The notes under the pieces were generated by a model that was not told the origin of the DNA, did not search any database, and was given only the letters and a program-made list of their open reading frames with translations. DNA of 64,000 nt, from assembly GCF_012932965.1 (NCBI RefSeq), contig NZ_JABBXH010000004.1, positions 124,001 to 188,000 of the forward strand, in the 5' to 3' direction. Source of the stretch: Thalassotalea algicola (GTDB lineage: Bacteria; Pseudomonadota; Gammaproteobacteria; Enterobacterales; Alteromonadaceae). The first letter of the stretch is position 1. Each line of letters starts with the position of its first letter. Of this stretch, positions 1 through 11,472 are shown in pieces. The translations under genes and the position numbers were made by a program.

Positions 1-764
<764 letters not shown>

Positions 765-884
765 TTAGCCAGCGAGTTGCTAACGTACTGTAAAAAATTT
801 TTTGCTGGCGCATAGTACTTAAATTCAAAGCACTTTAAAATAGTCACAAGCAATCAATCGTTTAAATTCAACAGGCAAGTAAAG

Positions 885-1520
885 TTGACAAACAATAAAA
901 GCAAAGCAAAGACAAGGGGTAACGGTCAATCCAACCACAAGGTACGACCAGTTAATAAAAAGCCCTCTATTTCGCCAGAGAGCCGTAAAATCATACTATT
1001 TAATAAACCGTTTGATGTATTAAGTCAGTTTACAGACGACCAAAACCGTAAAACCTTAAAAGACTATGTAACAATAAAAGACGTTTATGCCGCAGGTCGC
1101 TTAGATAGAGATAGTGAAGGCTTATTGTTATTAACAAATGATGGGAAATTACAACATAGAATAGCAAGTCCAAAATTTAAAGCGCCAAAAACTTACTGGG
1201 TGCAAGTTGAAGGAAGTCCAGAACAACAAGACATTGAAAAGCTCATTAGAGGTGTTGAATTAAAAGATGGCATGACTTTGCCTGCAAAAGTAAAAATAAT
1301 TGACGAACCAAAGGTATGGCAGCGAACCCCACCTATTCGAGAACGTAAAAACATTCCAACAACTTGGTTAGAGATTATCATCACGGAAGGTCGTAATCGC
1401 CAAGTTAGGCGTATGACGGCGCATATTGGCCATCCAACTCTTCGCCTTATTCGCTATGCAATTGGTCATTGGAATATAGACAACATAAATAATGGCGAAT
1501 TTGTTTTAGTCAAAGAGTAA
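885..1520 (+). CDS. rluE: 23S rRNA pseudouridine(2457) synthase RluE
   Basis: This 211-residue protein matches E. coli RluE along its length: [15 protein letters not shown] at about 37-51, the catalytic motif [11 protein letters not shown] at 71-81 with Asp74, and [20 protein letters not shown] near the C-terminus. Known role: isomerises uridine 2457 of 23S rRNA. The start is TTG; no in-frame ATG exists between the upstream region and the core, and AGG lies about nine bases before the TTG. The N-terminal 35 residues are basic and low in complexity, as in E. coli. It heads the rluE-nudJ pair, and its stop codon overlaps a possible nudJ ATG (TAATG). Confidence 0.93.
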   Translation: MTNNKSKAKTRGNGQSNHKVRPVNKKPSISPESRKIILFNKPFDVLSQFTDDQNRKTLKDYVTIKDVYAAGRLDRDSEGLLLLTNDGKLQHRIASPKFKAPKTYWVQVEGSPEQQDIEKLIRGVELKDGMTLPAKVKIIDEPKVWQRTPPIRERKNIPTTWLEIIITEGRNRQVRRMTAHIGHPTLRLIRYAIGHWNIDNINNGEFVLVKE

Positions 1521-1555
1521 TGAAAAAACTCGTTAGCAATTACTTAGGAAAAAGA

Positions 1556-2020
1556 ATGAACCAGCATGGTAGTGAACAATTTAAACCCAATACAACTGTA
1601 GCTGCTATTGTACACTGTAAAGGTAAGTTTCTTTTAGTAGAAGAAAAAGAAAATGACCGCACAGTCTATAATCAACCAGCAGGTCATTTAGAAGCGAAAG
1701 AGAACCTGATAGCCGCTATGCAACGGGAATTGGAAGAAGAAACCGGCTTATTATTATCTCCAGATTACTTATCAGGCATATACTATTTCCATCGTCCTGA
1801 ACTAGCTCTTTATTTTATGAGGTTTAGTTTCGTTTTTGAATTGGCAGAACAGATAAAATGTGCACCATTGGATGCTGAAATTACCGCTTGCCATTGGTTG
1901 TCGTTAGACGAAATAACACGTTTAAAACCTCAGTTAAGAAGCACTATGGTATTAGACTGTATAAATGACTATTTAACTGGTCAAAAAATCTCTCTTAGCA
2001 CATTAAAAAGTAACCTTTAA
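1556..2020 (+). CDS. nudJ: Nudix phosphatase NudJ
   Basis: A 154-residue Nudix hydrolase, the same size as E. coli NudJ (153). The Nudix box runs from GHLEAKEN to REL-EEETGL, residues 43-65 from the chosen start. FKPNTTVAAIVH at the N-terminus and YNQPAGHLEA match NudJ. Family role: hydrolyses nucleoside di- and triphosphates and thiamine precursor pyrophosphates. I chose the ATG at 1556 because AGGAA precedes it at good spacing and the length then matches the family. An ATG at 1520 overlapping the rluE stop would add 12 residues and is weaker. Its place between rluE and mnmA is as in E. coli. Confidence 0.88.
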   Translation: MNQHGSEQFKPNTTVAAIVHCKGKFLLVEEKENDRTVYNQPAGHLEAKENLIAAMQRELEEETGLLLSPDYLSGIYYFHRPELALYFMRFSFVFELAEQIKCAPLDAEITACHWLSLDEITRLKPQLRSTMVLDCINDYLTGQKISLSTLKSNL

Positions 2021-2044
2021 AGGCTATTACAGCAGATAAGGCTA

Positions 2045-2053
2045 TGCTATAAT
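2045..2053 (+). promoter_or_regulatory. extended -10 promoter before mnmA
   Basis: TGC followed by a perfect TATAAT (2048-2053) lies about 37 bases before the mnmA start. No good -35 box is present at 16-18 bases upstream, which fits an extended -10 promoter. This gives mnmA-hflD its own promoter apart from rluE-nudJ. Confidence 0.6.
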
Positions 2054-2089
2054 TCTGCGCCTTTTTTCCTATAGTGGTTACGAAATTTA

Positions 2090-3247
2090 ATGTCATCTAG
2101 CGAAAATTCGTCATTAACTAATACGTCTAACGACGCAGTAAATACAACAAAAGCCCCTCAAGATACCCGTGTAATCGTTGGTATGTCAGGTGGTGTTGAC
2201 TCTTCAGTTTCCGCCTACTTATTAAAAGAACAAGGTTATCAAGTTGAAGGCTTGTTTATGAAAAACTGGGAAGAAGATGATACCAATGAGTACTGTGCCG
2301 CTGCTGAAGATCTTAAAGACGCACAAGCTGTATGTGACAAACTAGGCATTAAATTACACACAATCAATTTTGCTACAGAGTACTGGGATAATGTATTTGA
2401 ATATTTCCTTGCTGAATATAAGGCAGGACGTACGCCTAACCCTGATATAATGTGCAACAAAGAAATCAAATTCAAAGCATTTTTAGAGTTTGCCTGTGAA
2501 GACCTAGGAGCAGACTATATTGCTACAGGACACTATGTACAAAGAGAATTTCGTGATAGCAAATGGAATATGATCCGAGGTTTAGATAATAACAAAGATC
2601 AAAGTTATTTCTTATATACTCTTAGTCATAAACAAGTTGGACAAACTTTATTCCCAGTTGGTCATATTGAAAAACCAGAAGTTCGGGCTATTGCTGAAAA
2701 AGCAGATTTAATTACTCACAACAAAAAAGATAGCACAGGTATTTGCTTTATCGGTGAACGGAAGTTTAAAGACTTCTTACAAAAGTATTTGCCAGCGCAG
2801 CCTGGGAAAATCGAATCTGCTGAAGGAGAAGTGATCGGAGAGCATGACGGTTTAATGTATCATACTCTTGGACAACGGAAAGGCTTACGTATTGGAGGCT
2901 TGGCTAATGCCGGTGAAGAACCTTGGTATGTAGTAGAAAAAGACCTTATCCGTAACGTACTTATTGTTGGTCAAGGTCATAACCACCCTCGTCTTTTTTC
3001 TAAAGGTTTAATAGCGAATCAATTACACTGGGTAAATAGAGAGACAGTAGCGGTTCCATTTACGTGCACAGTTAAAACTCGGTATCGCCAAGAAGATGTA
3101 GCTTGTACTGTTACGCCACTAAACGATGATGAATACGAAATCCTATTTGAAGAGCAACAAAGTTCGGTAACTCCGGGACAATCTGTAGTATTTTATCAAG
3201 GTGATGTTTGTTTAGGTGGCGGTATTATTAATACCCTAATTCGATAA
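2090..3247 (+). CDS. mnmA: tRNA-specific 2-thiouridylase MnmA
   Basis: This 385-residue protein carries the PP-loop ATP pyrophosphatase motif SGGVDSS at 33-39. The two catalytic cysteines are Cys122 (in [12 protein letters not shown]) and Cys219 (in [13 protein letters not shown]). Known role: transfers sulfur from the TusE relay to uridine 34 of Lys, Glu and Gln tRNAs, making the 2-thiouridine part of mnm5s2U. The N-terminal 26 residues are Ser/Thr/Asn-rich and extend beyond the E. coli protein (368 residues); an internal start is possible but no better one is seen. hflD follows after five bases, so the two are probably co-transcribed. Confidence 0.97.
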   Translation: MSSSENSSLTNTSNDAVNTTKAPQDTRVIVGMSGGVDSSVSAYLLKEQGYQVEGLFMKNWEEDDTNEYCAAAEDLKDAQAVCDKLGIKLHTINFATEYWDNVFEYFLAEYKAGRTPNPDIMCNKEIKFKAFLEFACEDLGADYIATGHYVQREFRDSKWNMIRGLDNNKDQSYFLYTLSHKQVGQTLFPVGHIEKPEVRAIAEKADLITHNKKDSTGICFIGERKFKDFLQKYLPAQPGKIESAEGEVIGEHDGLMYHTLGQRKGLRIGGLANAGEEPWYVVEKDLIRNVLIVGQGHNHPRLFSKGLIANQLHWVNRETVAVPFTCTVKTRYRQEDVACTVTPLNDDEYEILFEEQQSSVTPGQSVVFYQGDVCLGGGIINTLIR

Positions 3248-3252
3248 TTATT

Positions 3253-3870
3253 ATGAACGATCAAACATTAACGTTTGCGGCAATATGTCAAATTGCCAGC
3301 ATGGTCCAAACAATTGCACGTAAAGGCACTGTTGACAACCAACAATTAGCAACAATGCTAAAAAGTATCACAATTACCTCGCCTGAAAATACCTTAGAAG
3401 TTTACGGTGGGAATTTAAGTAATTTAAAAAATGGTTTAAACGTTATTACTAGCCACTTGGGTGATGACACTAAACAAAAAGATCCAGAATTAACACGTTA
3501 CATTGTCAGTTTACTTAATCTTGAACGACGATTAACTAAGAACAAACGCCAATTAGCAGCGCTAGGTGAGCGAATCGACCAGACACAAAGACAAAGTGAG
3601 CATTACGAAATTGATAGCCCTCAATTGCTAGCAAGCTTTGCGAGTATTTACAGTGACTTGATAAGCCCTTTAGGCGCTCGTATTCAAGTTGCTGGCGAAC
3701 CAGTTAATTTAAAACAAGAATCCAATCAGCACAAAATTAGAGCGTTGCTTTTAGCAGGAATTCGAAGTGCTGTACTTTGGCGACAAGTTGGCGGAAAACG
3801 TAGAAATATATTATTTGCACGTTCTAAACTATTAAAATGTGCTAACCAGTTACTAAGCGAAATTTACTAA
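3253..3870 (+). CDS. hflD: HflD family protein (high-frequency lysogenization protein homologue)
   Basis: This 205-residue helical protein sits exactly where hflD lies in E. coli, between mnmA and purB. SPLGARIQVAGEP and the C-terminal IRALLLAGIRSAVLWRQVGG stretch match the family. In E. coli HflD is a peripheral membrane protein that binds lambda CII and favours lysis; its cellular role is unclear. There is no signal peptide. It follows mnmA by five bases. Confidence 0.9.
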   Translation: MNDQTLTFAAICQIASMVQTIARKGTVDNQQLATMLKSITITSPENTLEVYGGNLSNLKNGLNVITSHLGDDTKQKDPELTRYIVSLLNLERRLTKNKRQLAALGERIDQTQRQSEHYEIDSPQLLASFASIYSDLISPLGARIQVAGEPVNLKQESNQHKIRALLLAGIRSAVLWRQVGGKRRNILFARSKLLKCANQLLSEIY

Positions 3871-3894
3871 TTTTTTAATTTTATTTGTTTGTAG

Positions 3895-5271
<1,377 letters not shown>

Positions 5272-5290
5272 TTAGACATCTTTATTGAGA

Positions 5291-5317
5291 AAAAGAAGAC
5301 TAAGGTCTTCTTTTTTT
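5291..5317 (+). terminator. rho-independent terminator after purB
   Basis: A perfect 10-bp stem (AAAAGAAGAC with GTCTTCTTTT) closes a TAAG loop and runs into seven T residues. It lies 20 bases after the purB stop. It overlaps an upstream in-frame extension of roxA, which argues that roxA starts later, at 5345. Confidence 0.88.
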
Positions 5318-5344
5318 ATACCTAAATATTCACGAGCTTTAACT

Positions 5345-6490
5345 ATGTATACCATTAACTGGGGCGACCTAACCCCTGAACTTTTCCTTAAAGAATACTG
5401 GCAAAAAAAACCCTTATTAATAAAAGCTGGCTTTAATTCTTTTCAAGACCCAATAACTGCAGATCAGCTTGCCGGACTTGCTATGGAACAAGAAATTGAG
5501 TCCCGCATAATAGCCCATGATAACAATGAGAAGTGGCAAGTTTCACACGGACCATTCGAAGAATTCAGTGAATTCGGTGAAAATAATTGGACGTTACTTG
5601 TTCAAGCGGTTAACAACTGGTCAGAAACAACAGCAGCATTACTTTTACCATTTAAATTCCTGCCTAATTGGCGAATAGATGATGTAATGGTGAGCTTTTC
5701 AACACCAGGTGCTGGTGTCGGCCCTCATTTGGATCAATACGATGTATTTATTACTCAAGGTGAAGGAAAGCGTCGATGGCAAGTCGGTTTACCAGATGCG
5801 GGCCTTATAGAATTGGTACCTCATGAAGACTTGAAACAAGTCTCGGCTTTTAAGCCTATTATTGATGAAGTAACAGAACCAGGCGATATTTTATATATTC
5901 CTCCAAACCACCCACATAACGGTGTTGCACTAGAAAACTCAATGAATTATTCAGTAGGTTTTCAAGCCCCTAGTGCACAAGAAATGATTACTGCACTAGC
6001 CGATACCGTTATCGATAAAGATATCGCAGGTCAACGCTTCGGTGATCCTAATAGATCTATAACTATCTCGCCTGAGTGCTTAACCACAGAAGACATAAAA
6101 CAACTTCAATCGTTTATGTTAACTCAAACAAGTGACCTCGATTTATTTAGCGACATGATTTCATCATTTTGTACACGTAATCACCACGCTTTAGAAATAC
6201 TGATACCAGTTGAACCATTTACTGAGGAAATGGTTGTTAGTTACCTAAATGACCCTGAAATATTTGTACGCCCAGTACTAGGTATTAAATCACTAATTAA
6301 TGAACAAAATGGTGACTTATACATAAATGGTGATCGGGTTTCAATTTCTGAAAATACGAGAGAATTGGCTATTTTAATCGCCAAAAATCAGCCTTTGACA
6401 TCAGAATCTATAAAAAGTTCCATGGATTGTTTGAATAATATACAAATGTTAACTAGTGTATTAAATATGGGGTACTGGTATATAGATTAA
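5345..6490 (+). CDS. roxA: ribosomal protein uL16 3-hydroxylase RoxA (YcfD family)
   Basis: A 381-residue JmjC/cupin oxygenase. Family role: 2-oxoglutarate- and Fe(II)-dependent hydroxylation of an arginine of ribosomal protein L16. Iron ligands are visible as His128 and Asp130 in GPHLDQYDVF and His191 in PPNHPHNGVAL. WQVSHGPFEEF and NWRIDDVMVSFS also match E. coli RoxA. The ATG at 5345 is chosen because the reading frame upstream crosses the purB terminator and the E. coli protein begins at the equivalent place. The C-terminal dimerisation and winged-helix part is present. The next gene follows after four bases. Confidence 0.92.
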   Translation: MYTINWGDLTPELFLKEYWQKKPLLIKAGFNSFQDPITADQLAGLAMEQEIESRIIAHDNNEKWQVSHGPFEEFSEFGENNWTLLVQAVNNWSETTAALLLPFKFLPNWRIDDVMVSFSTPGAGVGPHLDQYDVFITQGEGKRRWQVGLPDAGLIELVPHEDLKQVSAFKPIIDEVTEPGDILYIPPNHPHNGVALENSMNYSVGFQAPSAQEMITALADTVIDKDIAGQRFGDPNRSITISPECLTTEDIKQLQSFMLTQTSDLDLFSDMISSFCTRNHHALEILIPVEPFTEEMVVSYLNDPEIFVRPVLGIKSLINEQNGDLYINGDRVSISENTRELAILIAKNQPLTSESIKSSMDCLNNIQMLTSVLNMGYWYID

Positions 6491-6494
6491 CTAA

Positions 6495-6956
6495 ATGCAT
6501 TACAGTGTAAGTAGAGTTTCTTGGGAGCATGCTGCTCCCCTGCTAAAAACAGTGCGGGAGCGTGTATTTATTTGCGAGCACCGCATTCCAAAACGTGTCG
6601 AGTTTGATCGAAAAGATAAGCAAGCTATTCACATGCTAGTTTGTGATGATCACAGCCAAGAACCAGTAGCTACTGGGCGTATTTTACCAAATGGAGAAAT
6701 TGGAAGAATTGCTGTTGTAAGGGAACATCGTAGACAGCAACTTGATAGACTAATATTTAAAGGGTTACTAAAAGCAGCAAAAGAATTGCAACTTAAAGAA
6801 GTTTTTATCTATAGCCCATTAGACTCTGTAGAATACTTTACTAGCAACAAATTTTACCCTGTAGGCTCAGTATTTATGGAGGCGGGACGACCAATACAAC
6901 AGTTAGCTTGTCCTGTTGAAAAAATCAAAAGTAAAAAGTGTTACCTTAGTCATTAA
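6495..6956 (+). CDS. GNAT family N-acetyltransferase
   Basis: A 153-residue single-domain acetyltransferase. RVFICEHRIPKRVEFDRKD at about 22-40 and ATGRILPNGEIGRIAVVREHRRQQLDRLI contain the acetyl-CoA-binding strand and loop (V-x-x-x-x-R-R-x-Q). The family resembles ElaA/YjcF-type GNATs. The substrate is unknown. It follows roxA by four bases and is probably co-transcribed with it. Confidence 0.8.
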   Translation: MHYSVSRVSWEHAAPLLKTVRERVFICEHRIPKRVEFDRKDKQAIHMLVCDDHSQEPVATGRILPNGEIGRIAVVREHRRQQLDRLIFKGLLKAAKELQLKEVFIYSPLDSVEYFTSNKFYPVGSVFMEAGRPIQQLACPVEKIKSKKCYLSH

Positions 6957-7260
6957 TTGATAATAACTCCCAACTAACAGCAAATTATTTTGGACCACTT
7001 TAAGTGGGCAAATACACGATTAACTTCTATTTTTAAGCCTGTTTTGTTCGTTCTATGAAAGTTTTCATAATGTATTTAAATATGAACACTTAACCATAAA
7101 CTAAATTCCTCGTAGATATAGATTGACGTTTACGTAAATGATAATGTTCTGGCCAATTTATTACAGCTGCGTTTTATTTAGCCAAAACTAAAACAGAGAT
7201 TATTCCTGTTAACTAAAACAACTTGCTAGATAGCGCGACAACCTACCACGGAGATGAAAA
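6957..7260. other. intergenic region upstream of leucine dehydrogenase
   Basis: This 304-base gap has no supported coding frame. It holds an odd-centred palindrome (CCACTT-T-AAGTGG, 6995-7007), a LiuR-like inverted repeat (7123-7138) and the GGAGA ribosome site of the next gene. No terminator is evident after the GNAT gene. Confidence 0.6.
7123..7138. promoter_or_regulatory. putative LiuR-type operator
   Basis: TTGACGT-TT-ACGTAAA forms a 7-bp inverted repeat with one mismatch and a two-base centre, 123 bases before the leucine dehydrogenase start. LiuR is a MerR-family regulator of branched-chain amino acid use in marine gammaproteobacteria and binds ACGT-centred inverted repeats of this kind. 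The match is from memory of the motif, and no liuR gene lies in this window. Confidence 0.5.
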
Positions 7261-8295
7261 GTGGCTTTTTTTGATTTAGTAGATTTTGACAATCATGAAC
7301 AAGTTGTATTTTGTAGCGACGAAGAAACTGGCCTTAAGGCGATTATAGCTGTCCACAGCACTAAGTTAGGCGCTGCTGTAGGTGGTTGTAGGATGTGGGA
7401 TTACGCTAGTGATGAGGAAGCATTGGTAGATGTATTACGTTTATCTAAAGGTATGACATATAAGAATGCGATGGCAGGCCTTACGATGGGCGGCGGGAAA
7501 TCGGTAATTATTGGTGACGCTAAGAAAATTAAATCTGAAGCACTTTTTAAAGCTTTTGGGCGTGCATTAAATGGCTTAGGTGGCCGATATGTGAGTGCTG
7601 AAGATGTAAATATCACTACTACAGATATCGCAATTGCTAATACAGAAACGCCTTATGTTACAGGTACCGAAGGTAAAAGTGGCAACCCTGCTCCTTTCAC
7701 TGCATTAGGTACATTTTTGGGGCTTAAAGCAGCAGTTAAACATAAATTAAATCGTGACGATTTAAAAGGCTTAACGGTCGCTGTGCAAGGTCTTGGTAGC
7801 GTAGGTTTCTATTTATGTGAGCATTTAAACAAAGCAGGCGCAAAACTAGTTGTAACTGATATTAACGAACAAGCCGTGGACAAAGCCGTTGAACAATTTG
7901 GCGCACAGGCAGTAGGCCTCAACGAAATTTATGATGTTGAGTGCGATGTTTATGCTCCGTGTGCTCTTGGCGCTACGGTTAATGACAGTACAATAGATCG
8001 AATCAAGGCTAAAATCATCGCTGGTTGCGCTAATAATGTATTAGCAGAACCTAAGCATGATCAAGCGCTTGTCGAACGTGGTATTTTATACGCTCCAGAT
8101 TACGTAATTAATGCAGGCGGAATAATCAATGTGTCGTTTGAAGAAGACTACTGTGCTGACAGAGCAACTAAGAAAGTAGAAGAGATCTACGACACATTAC
8201 TAAATGTTTTTGCAAAATCAGATATTGAAAATAAGCCTACTGGTATGGTTGCAGATGAAATTGCTCGTCAAATTATTGCCCAAGGTGGAAAGTAA
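7261..8295 (+). CDS. ldh: leucine dehydrogenase (Glu/Leu/Phe/Val dehydrogenase family)
   Basis: This 344-residue NAD-dependent amino acid dehydrogenase has catalytic Lys68 (MTYKNAMAGL) and Lys80 (GGGKSVI), the same positions as in Bacillus leucine dehydrogenase. The nucleotide-binding motif GLGSVG is at 177-182. Role: reversible oxidative deamination of leucine, isoleucine and valine to oxo acids, the entry to branched-chain catabolism. The start is GTG with GGAGA about eight bases upstream. A LiuR-like site lies in its promoter region and a terminator follows. Substrate preference (Leu or Val) cannot be read from sequence. Confidence 0.93.
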   Translation: MAFFDLVDFDNHEQVVFCSDEETGLKAIIAVHSTKLGAAVGGCRMWDYASDEEALVDVLRLSKGMTYKNAMAGLTMGGGKSVIIGDAKKIKSEALFKAFGRALNGLGGRYVSAEDVNITTTDIAIANTETPYVTGTEGKSGNPAPFTALGTFLGLKAAVKHKLNRDDLKGLTVAVQGLGSVGFYLCEHLNKAGAKLVVTDINEQAVDKAVEQFGAQAVGLNEIYDVECDVYAPCALGATVNDSTIDRIKAKIIAGCANNVLAEPKHDQALVERGILYAPDYVINAGGIINVSFEEDYCADRATKKVEEIYDTLLNVFAKSDIENKPTGMVADEIARQIIAQGGK

Positions 8296-8327
8296 CCACT
8301 GTAAATAACGATAACTAAAATAATTTC

Positions 8328-8353
8328 AAAGCCCACTTTATAGTGGGTTTTTT
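8328..8353 (+). terminator. rho-independent terminator after ldh
   Basis: CCCACT-TTAT-AGTGGG (8332-8347), extended by A-T pairs and followed by a T run, lies 33 bases after the ldh stop. Confidence 0.85.
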
Positions 8354-8434
8354 AATCACGTCCCTCAAAGAACTGTTAAAATAACATCTCTTTAATGTTA
8401 ATATTTAGTAATACTAAATAATAATAAAAACGAA

Positions 8435-11431
8435 ATGTTGCCTCAATCTCCTAAAGTTTTATTCGTAGTATTGCTTGTTATTGCAGCATTATTCCCCTAC
8501 TCAATGCTTGAAAGTTATACGGAAAATTTAGCTAGCAATATAAAAAACTATTCATTCATTGCGTTACAACTTCTCACTATAGTTTACATAGCAATATATA
8601 GAAAACAATTAACAAGTCAGTCATTAAAACTATTCTGGCAGTTTATTCCTTTGGCAATTCTCGCAAGCATTATTAGCTCGATACTCAATACTTATCATTT
8701 AAACTCATACTCAATATTTACACAGGACTTTCTTTCATTAGTCAGTTATTTCTTTATCATTCTCGCTATAGAAACTAATCCTCACTTAAGTAAAGTCCCT
8801 TTAAACAAATATATAAATGGCAGAATTCCGGCTATATTTTTTGTTGTAACCTGCTTCTGCTATTTTGTCTTGCTACCCTATGAGTTTTCAAATGAAAAAT
8901 ATTTAACGGGCATTCCTTCTGCTTTTTTTCATTGTGCTATAAGCACATTACTTTTCATAAGATTGCTATCGCATACTTTTAGTGGATTAAAGAAACAGTG
9001 GTTATATTATTACGGTTCATTATCCCTAGCGGGTTTTTCGCTTTTTTTAAGTAACACCAACACATTAATGGCTCATTACAATCAAGAAACACTTGCTACA
9101 TACGTGTTGTCTTCATTGGAATTATTACCCTTTGTTTTTATTGTTTTAGCGTTTAACATGGCATTGGCTTTTAGACCTGTAGACTCCCAATTGACTAAAT
9201 TACAAAACGTAGAAATCTATGTGTTTGTATTAGTAGTTTCGTTATTTTTAGTGCATTTAATTGGTATAAACTATTCACTTGGTTACATTGTCGGCGGAGG
9301 ATACCAACCTACCACTATAATCATCTGGTCATTAGCATCCATAGTTTTCACACTGTTTATAACAACGAATAAAAGTAAGCGCCATACTTACCTAAAAACA
9401 ATTAACTCTCAACAAGCAGAAAACATTCATACCTTGAATAAGCAAAACGTAGCGCTTCATACTTCGATTTTACACAGTGAAGAAAAAGCTATTGTTTCTT
9501 CTTCCAATAATGCAATTTTAACAACTTCACCCCAGGGCATGATTTTATCGGCAAACCCTGCAGCCGTTCATTTATTTCAAAGACTAGAGCATGAAATAGT
9601 AGGCAATAACATCGAGCTACTATTTTCTTCAAAAGAAAAAATGCATCATTTTTTCAAATTTGACAGTAATTTATATAACCTTCAGCGCCAAGACAAAGGA
9701 CTAGTTTTAGAGTGTGATGCGCTACGAAGCGACGGAATTAACTTTCCCGTACAAGTAGAGCTTCAATGGACAGAAAGGAACGAGAAGCCTTTAGTAGTTA
9801 TTACGTTTATAAACCTTACAGCGCGAAAACTCGCCGAAAAACAGGCGCTAGATCTCAAAGACAAATTTATAGCTAACATTTCTCATGAATTTAGAACACC
9901 TCTTACAATAATTAATGGCATTCTCGAACGTTACCTAACTACCACTATAGACAAAGCACAATTACAAGAATTAACGACGGCTAAAAGGAATGGCCTTAGA
10001 TTGGTAAGAATGGTTGAACAATTATTAGAACTCTCTAGGTTGTCACATAATCCAAGTTTAACTTTGTCGACTTATCGATTGAAGACGTTAATGCACATGC
10101 CTCTTGATAGCTTTAAAAAATTAGCGGCACAACATGATTTGACATTTGAAGCTGAAATACCCAATGACTACTGGTTAGAGTGTGACCCACAAGCATTCGA
10201 AAAAATTGTATTTAATTTATTAGCAAACGCCGTTAAATATACACCGGCAGGAGGGAATATAGAAGTTAAGGCGTTTCTAGAAAATGATCAACTACATTTG
10301 GCGGTAATTGATACTGGCATAGGTATTAGCCAAGCTAATAAAGAGAAAATATTTGAGCGCTTTCAAAGAGCAGATGACATAAAAAATAACGCAATATTCG
10401 GTGTAGGTATTGGCTTGTCTTTAGTCAATGAGTTAGTCAAAGCTCATCATTGGCGAATAAGTCTAGTTAGTGAATATAAAAAAGGAAGTAAATTTACACT
10501 TTCAATGCCTATTGCAAAACCATTGGCAGAAGAATTTACGCCGCCTAGTATGATGTCAGATGACGAAGTTTCAAGCCTTCTTACCGATTCTGTAACAATT
10601 ACCAATGAAGATGTTAACCACTCTCAGAAAATTGTCTTAGTTATTGAAGATAACAAAGACATGCAAAGTCATATAAAGCAAATCATTGAACAGCAACACC
10701 ACTGCGTACTTGCATTGAGTGGCGAATTAGGTTTAAGTTTGGCTCAAGAGTACATACCAGACTTAATTGTTTGCGATATTATGCTTACCGGTATAGATGG
10801 CTTTGACGTATTGCAACAGCTAAAACAAAATGAGTTAACTTCGCATATTCCCGTGATCATGTTAACAGCGCGTTCAGATTTAGAAAGCCGCATCAAAGGT
10901 TTAAATCTTCAAGCTGACGAATACTTAAGCAAGCCATTCAATCAGAAAGAACTACTCGTCCGTATTGAAAATTTAATTGCAAACAGAGACCTTTTACAAG
11001 AAAACTACTATCAAAAATTTAAGCTCGATAGTAAAAAAGAACTAAAAGATAAAAACGTTAGTCAAGGTTTAGCAAAAATAGCTTCGCCTGATCAAGGAAT
11101 TACAGTAAATGATAAGTTTTTAGAAAAGCTATCTAATATAGTAACTAAGCTTTATGTTGAACCTGAGTTGGATATCAAAATATTGTCAAAAGAACTCGCG
11201 GTTAGCGAACGACAATTACAGCGAAAATTAAAAGTATTGCTTGGTACGACTCCAAATAACTATATAAAGGAATTTAGGCTTAAAAAAGCAGAAGAATTAT
11301 TAAAAAGTGGCAATCAAATAGGACTTATTGCTTTAGATGTAGGCTTTTCATCTCAAACTTACTTTGGGCGTTGTTTCAAAGAGAAATACAAATGCACACC
11401 AAAGCAATATCAGGCAAAATATTTAACATAA
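8435..11431 (+). CDS. membrane hybrid sensor kinase with receiver and AraC-type output domain
   Basis: A 998-residue multidomain signalling protein. The order is about ten hydrophobic segments (residues 5-320), a PAS domain (about 350-465), a HisKA dimerisation domain with phosphorylated His484 (NISHEFRTPL), an HATPase domain (about 590-705; LLANAVKYTP and GVGIGLSLV), a receiver with Asp781 (VCDIMLTGIDGFDVL), and a C-terminal AraC helix-turn-helix (about 895-998; DVGFSSQTYFGRCFKEKY). It thus joins membrane sensing, phosphorelay and DNA binding in one chain. Unlike Bacteroidetes hybrid two-component systems, its input is an integral-membrane domain, not a periplasmic propeller. The neighbouring convergent gene encodes such a propeller. 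The signal and target genes are unknown. Confidence 0.9.
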   Translation: MLPQSPKVLFVVLLVIAALFPYSMLESYTENLASNIKNYSFIALQLLTIVYIAIYRKQLTSQSLKLFWQFIPLAILASIISSILNTYHLNSYSIFTQDFLSLVSYFFIILAIETNPHLSKVPLNKYINGRIPAIFFVVTCFCYFVLLPYEFSNEKYLTGIPSAFFHCAISTLLFIRLLSHTFSGLKKQWLYYYGSLSLAGFSLFLSNTNTLMAHYNQETLATYVLSSLELLPFVFIVLAFNMALAFRPVDSQLTKLQNVEIYVFVLVVSLFLVHLIGINYSLGYIVGGGYQPTTIIIWSLASIVFTLFITTNKSKRHTYLKTINSQQAENIHTLNKQNVALHTSILHSEEKAIVSSSNNAILTTSPQGMILSANPAAVHLFQRLEHEIVGNNIELLFSSKEKMHHFFKFDSNLYNLQRQDKGLVLECDALRSDGINFPVQVELQWTERNEKPLVVITFINLTARKLAEKQALDLKDKFIANISHEFRTPLTIINGILERYLTTTIDKAQLQELTTAKRNGLRLVRMVEQLLELSRLSHNPSLTLSTYRLKTLMHMPLDSFKKLAAQHDLTFEAEIPNDYWLECDPQAFEKIVFNLLANAVKYTPAGGNIEVKAFLENDQLHLAVIDTGIGISQANKEKIFERFQRADDIKNNAIFGVGIGLSLVNELVKAHHWRISLVSEYKKGSKFTLSMPIAKPLAEEFTPPSMMSDDEVSSLLTDSVTITNEDVNHSQKIVLVIEDNKDMQSHIKQIIEQQHHCVLALSGELGLSLAQEYIPDLIVCDIMLTGIDGFDVLQQLKQNELTSHIPVIMLTARSDLESRIKGLNLQADEYLSKPFNQKELLVRIENLIANRDLLQENYYQKFKLDSKKELKDKNVSQGLAKIASPDQGITVNDKFLEKLSNIVTKLYVEPELDIKILSKELAVSERQLQRKLKVLLGTTPNNYIKEFRLKKAEELLKSGNQIGLIALDVGFSSQTYFGRCFKEKYKCTPKQYQAKYLT

Positions 11432-11472
11432 TTAGCAATTCTACTGTAAATAGTAGCAATGTAAATCTCGTT

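Noticed and set aside
6995-7007. CCACTT-T-AAGTGG as a terminator after the GNAT gene
   Set aside because: The arms leave no room for a stable loop and no T run follows.
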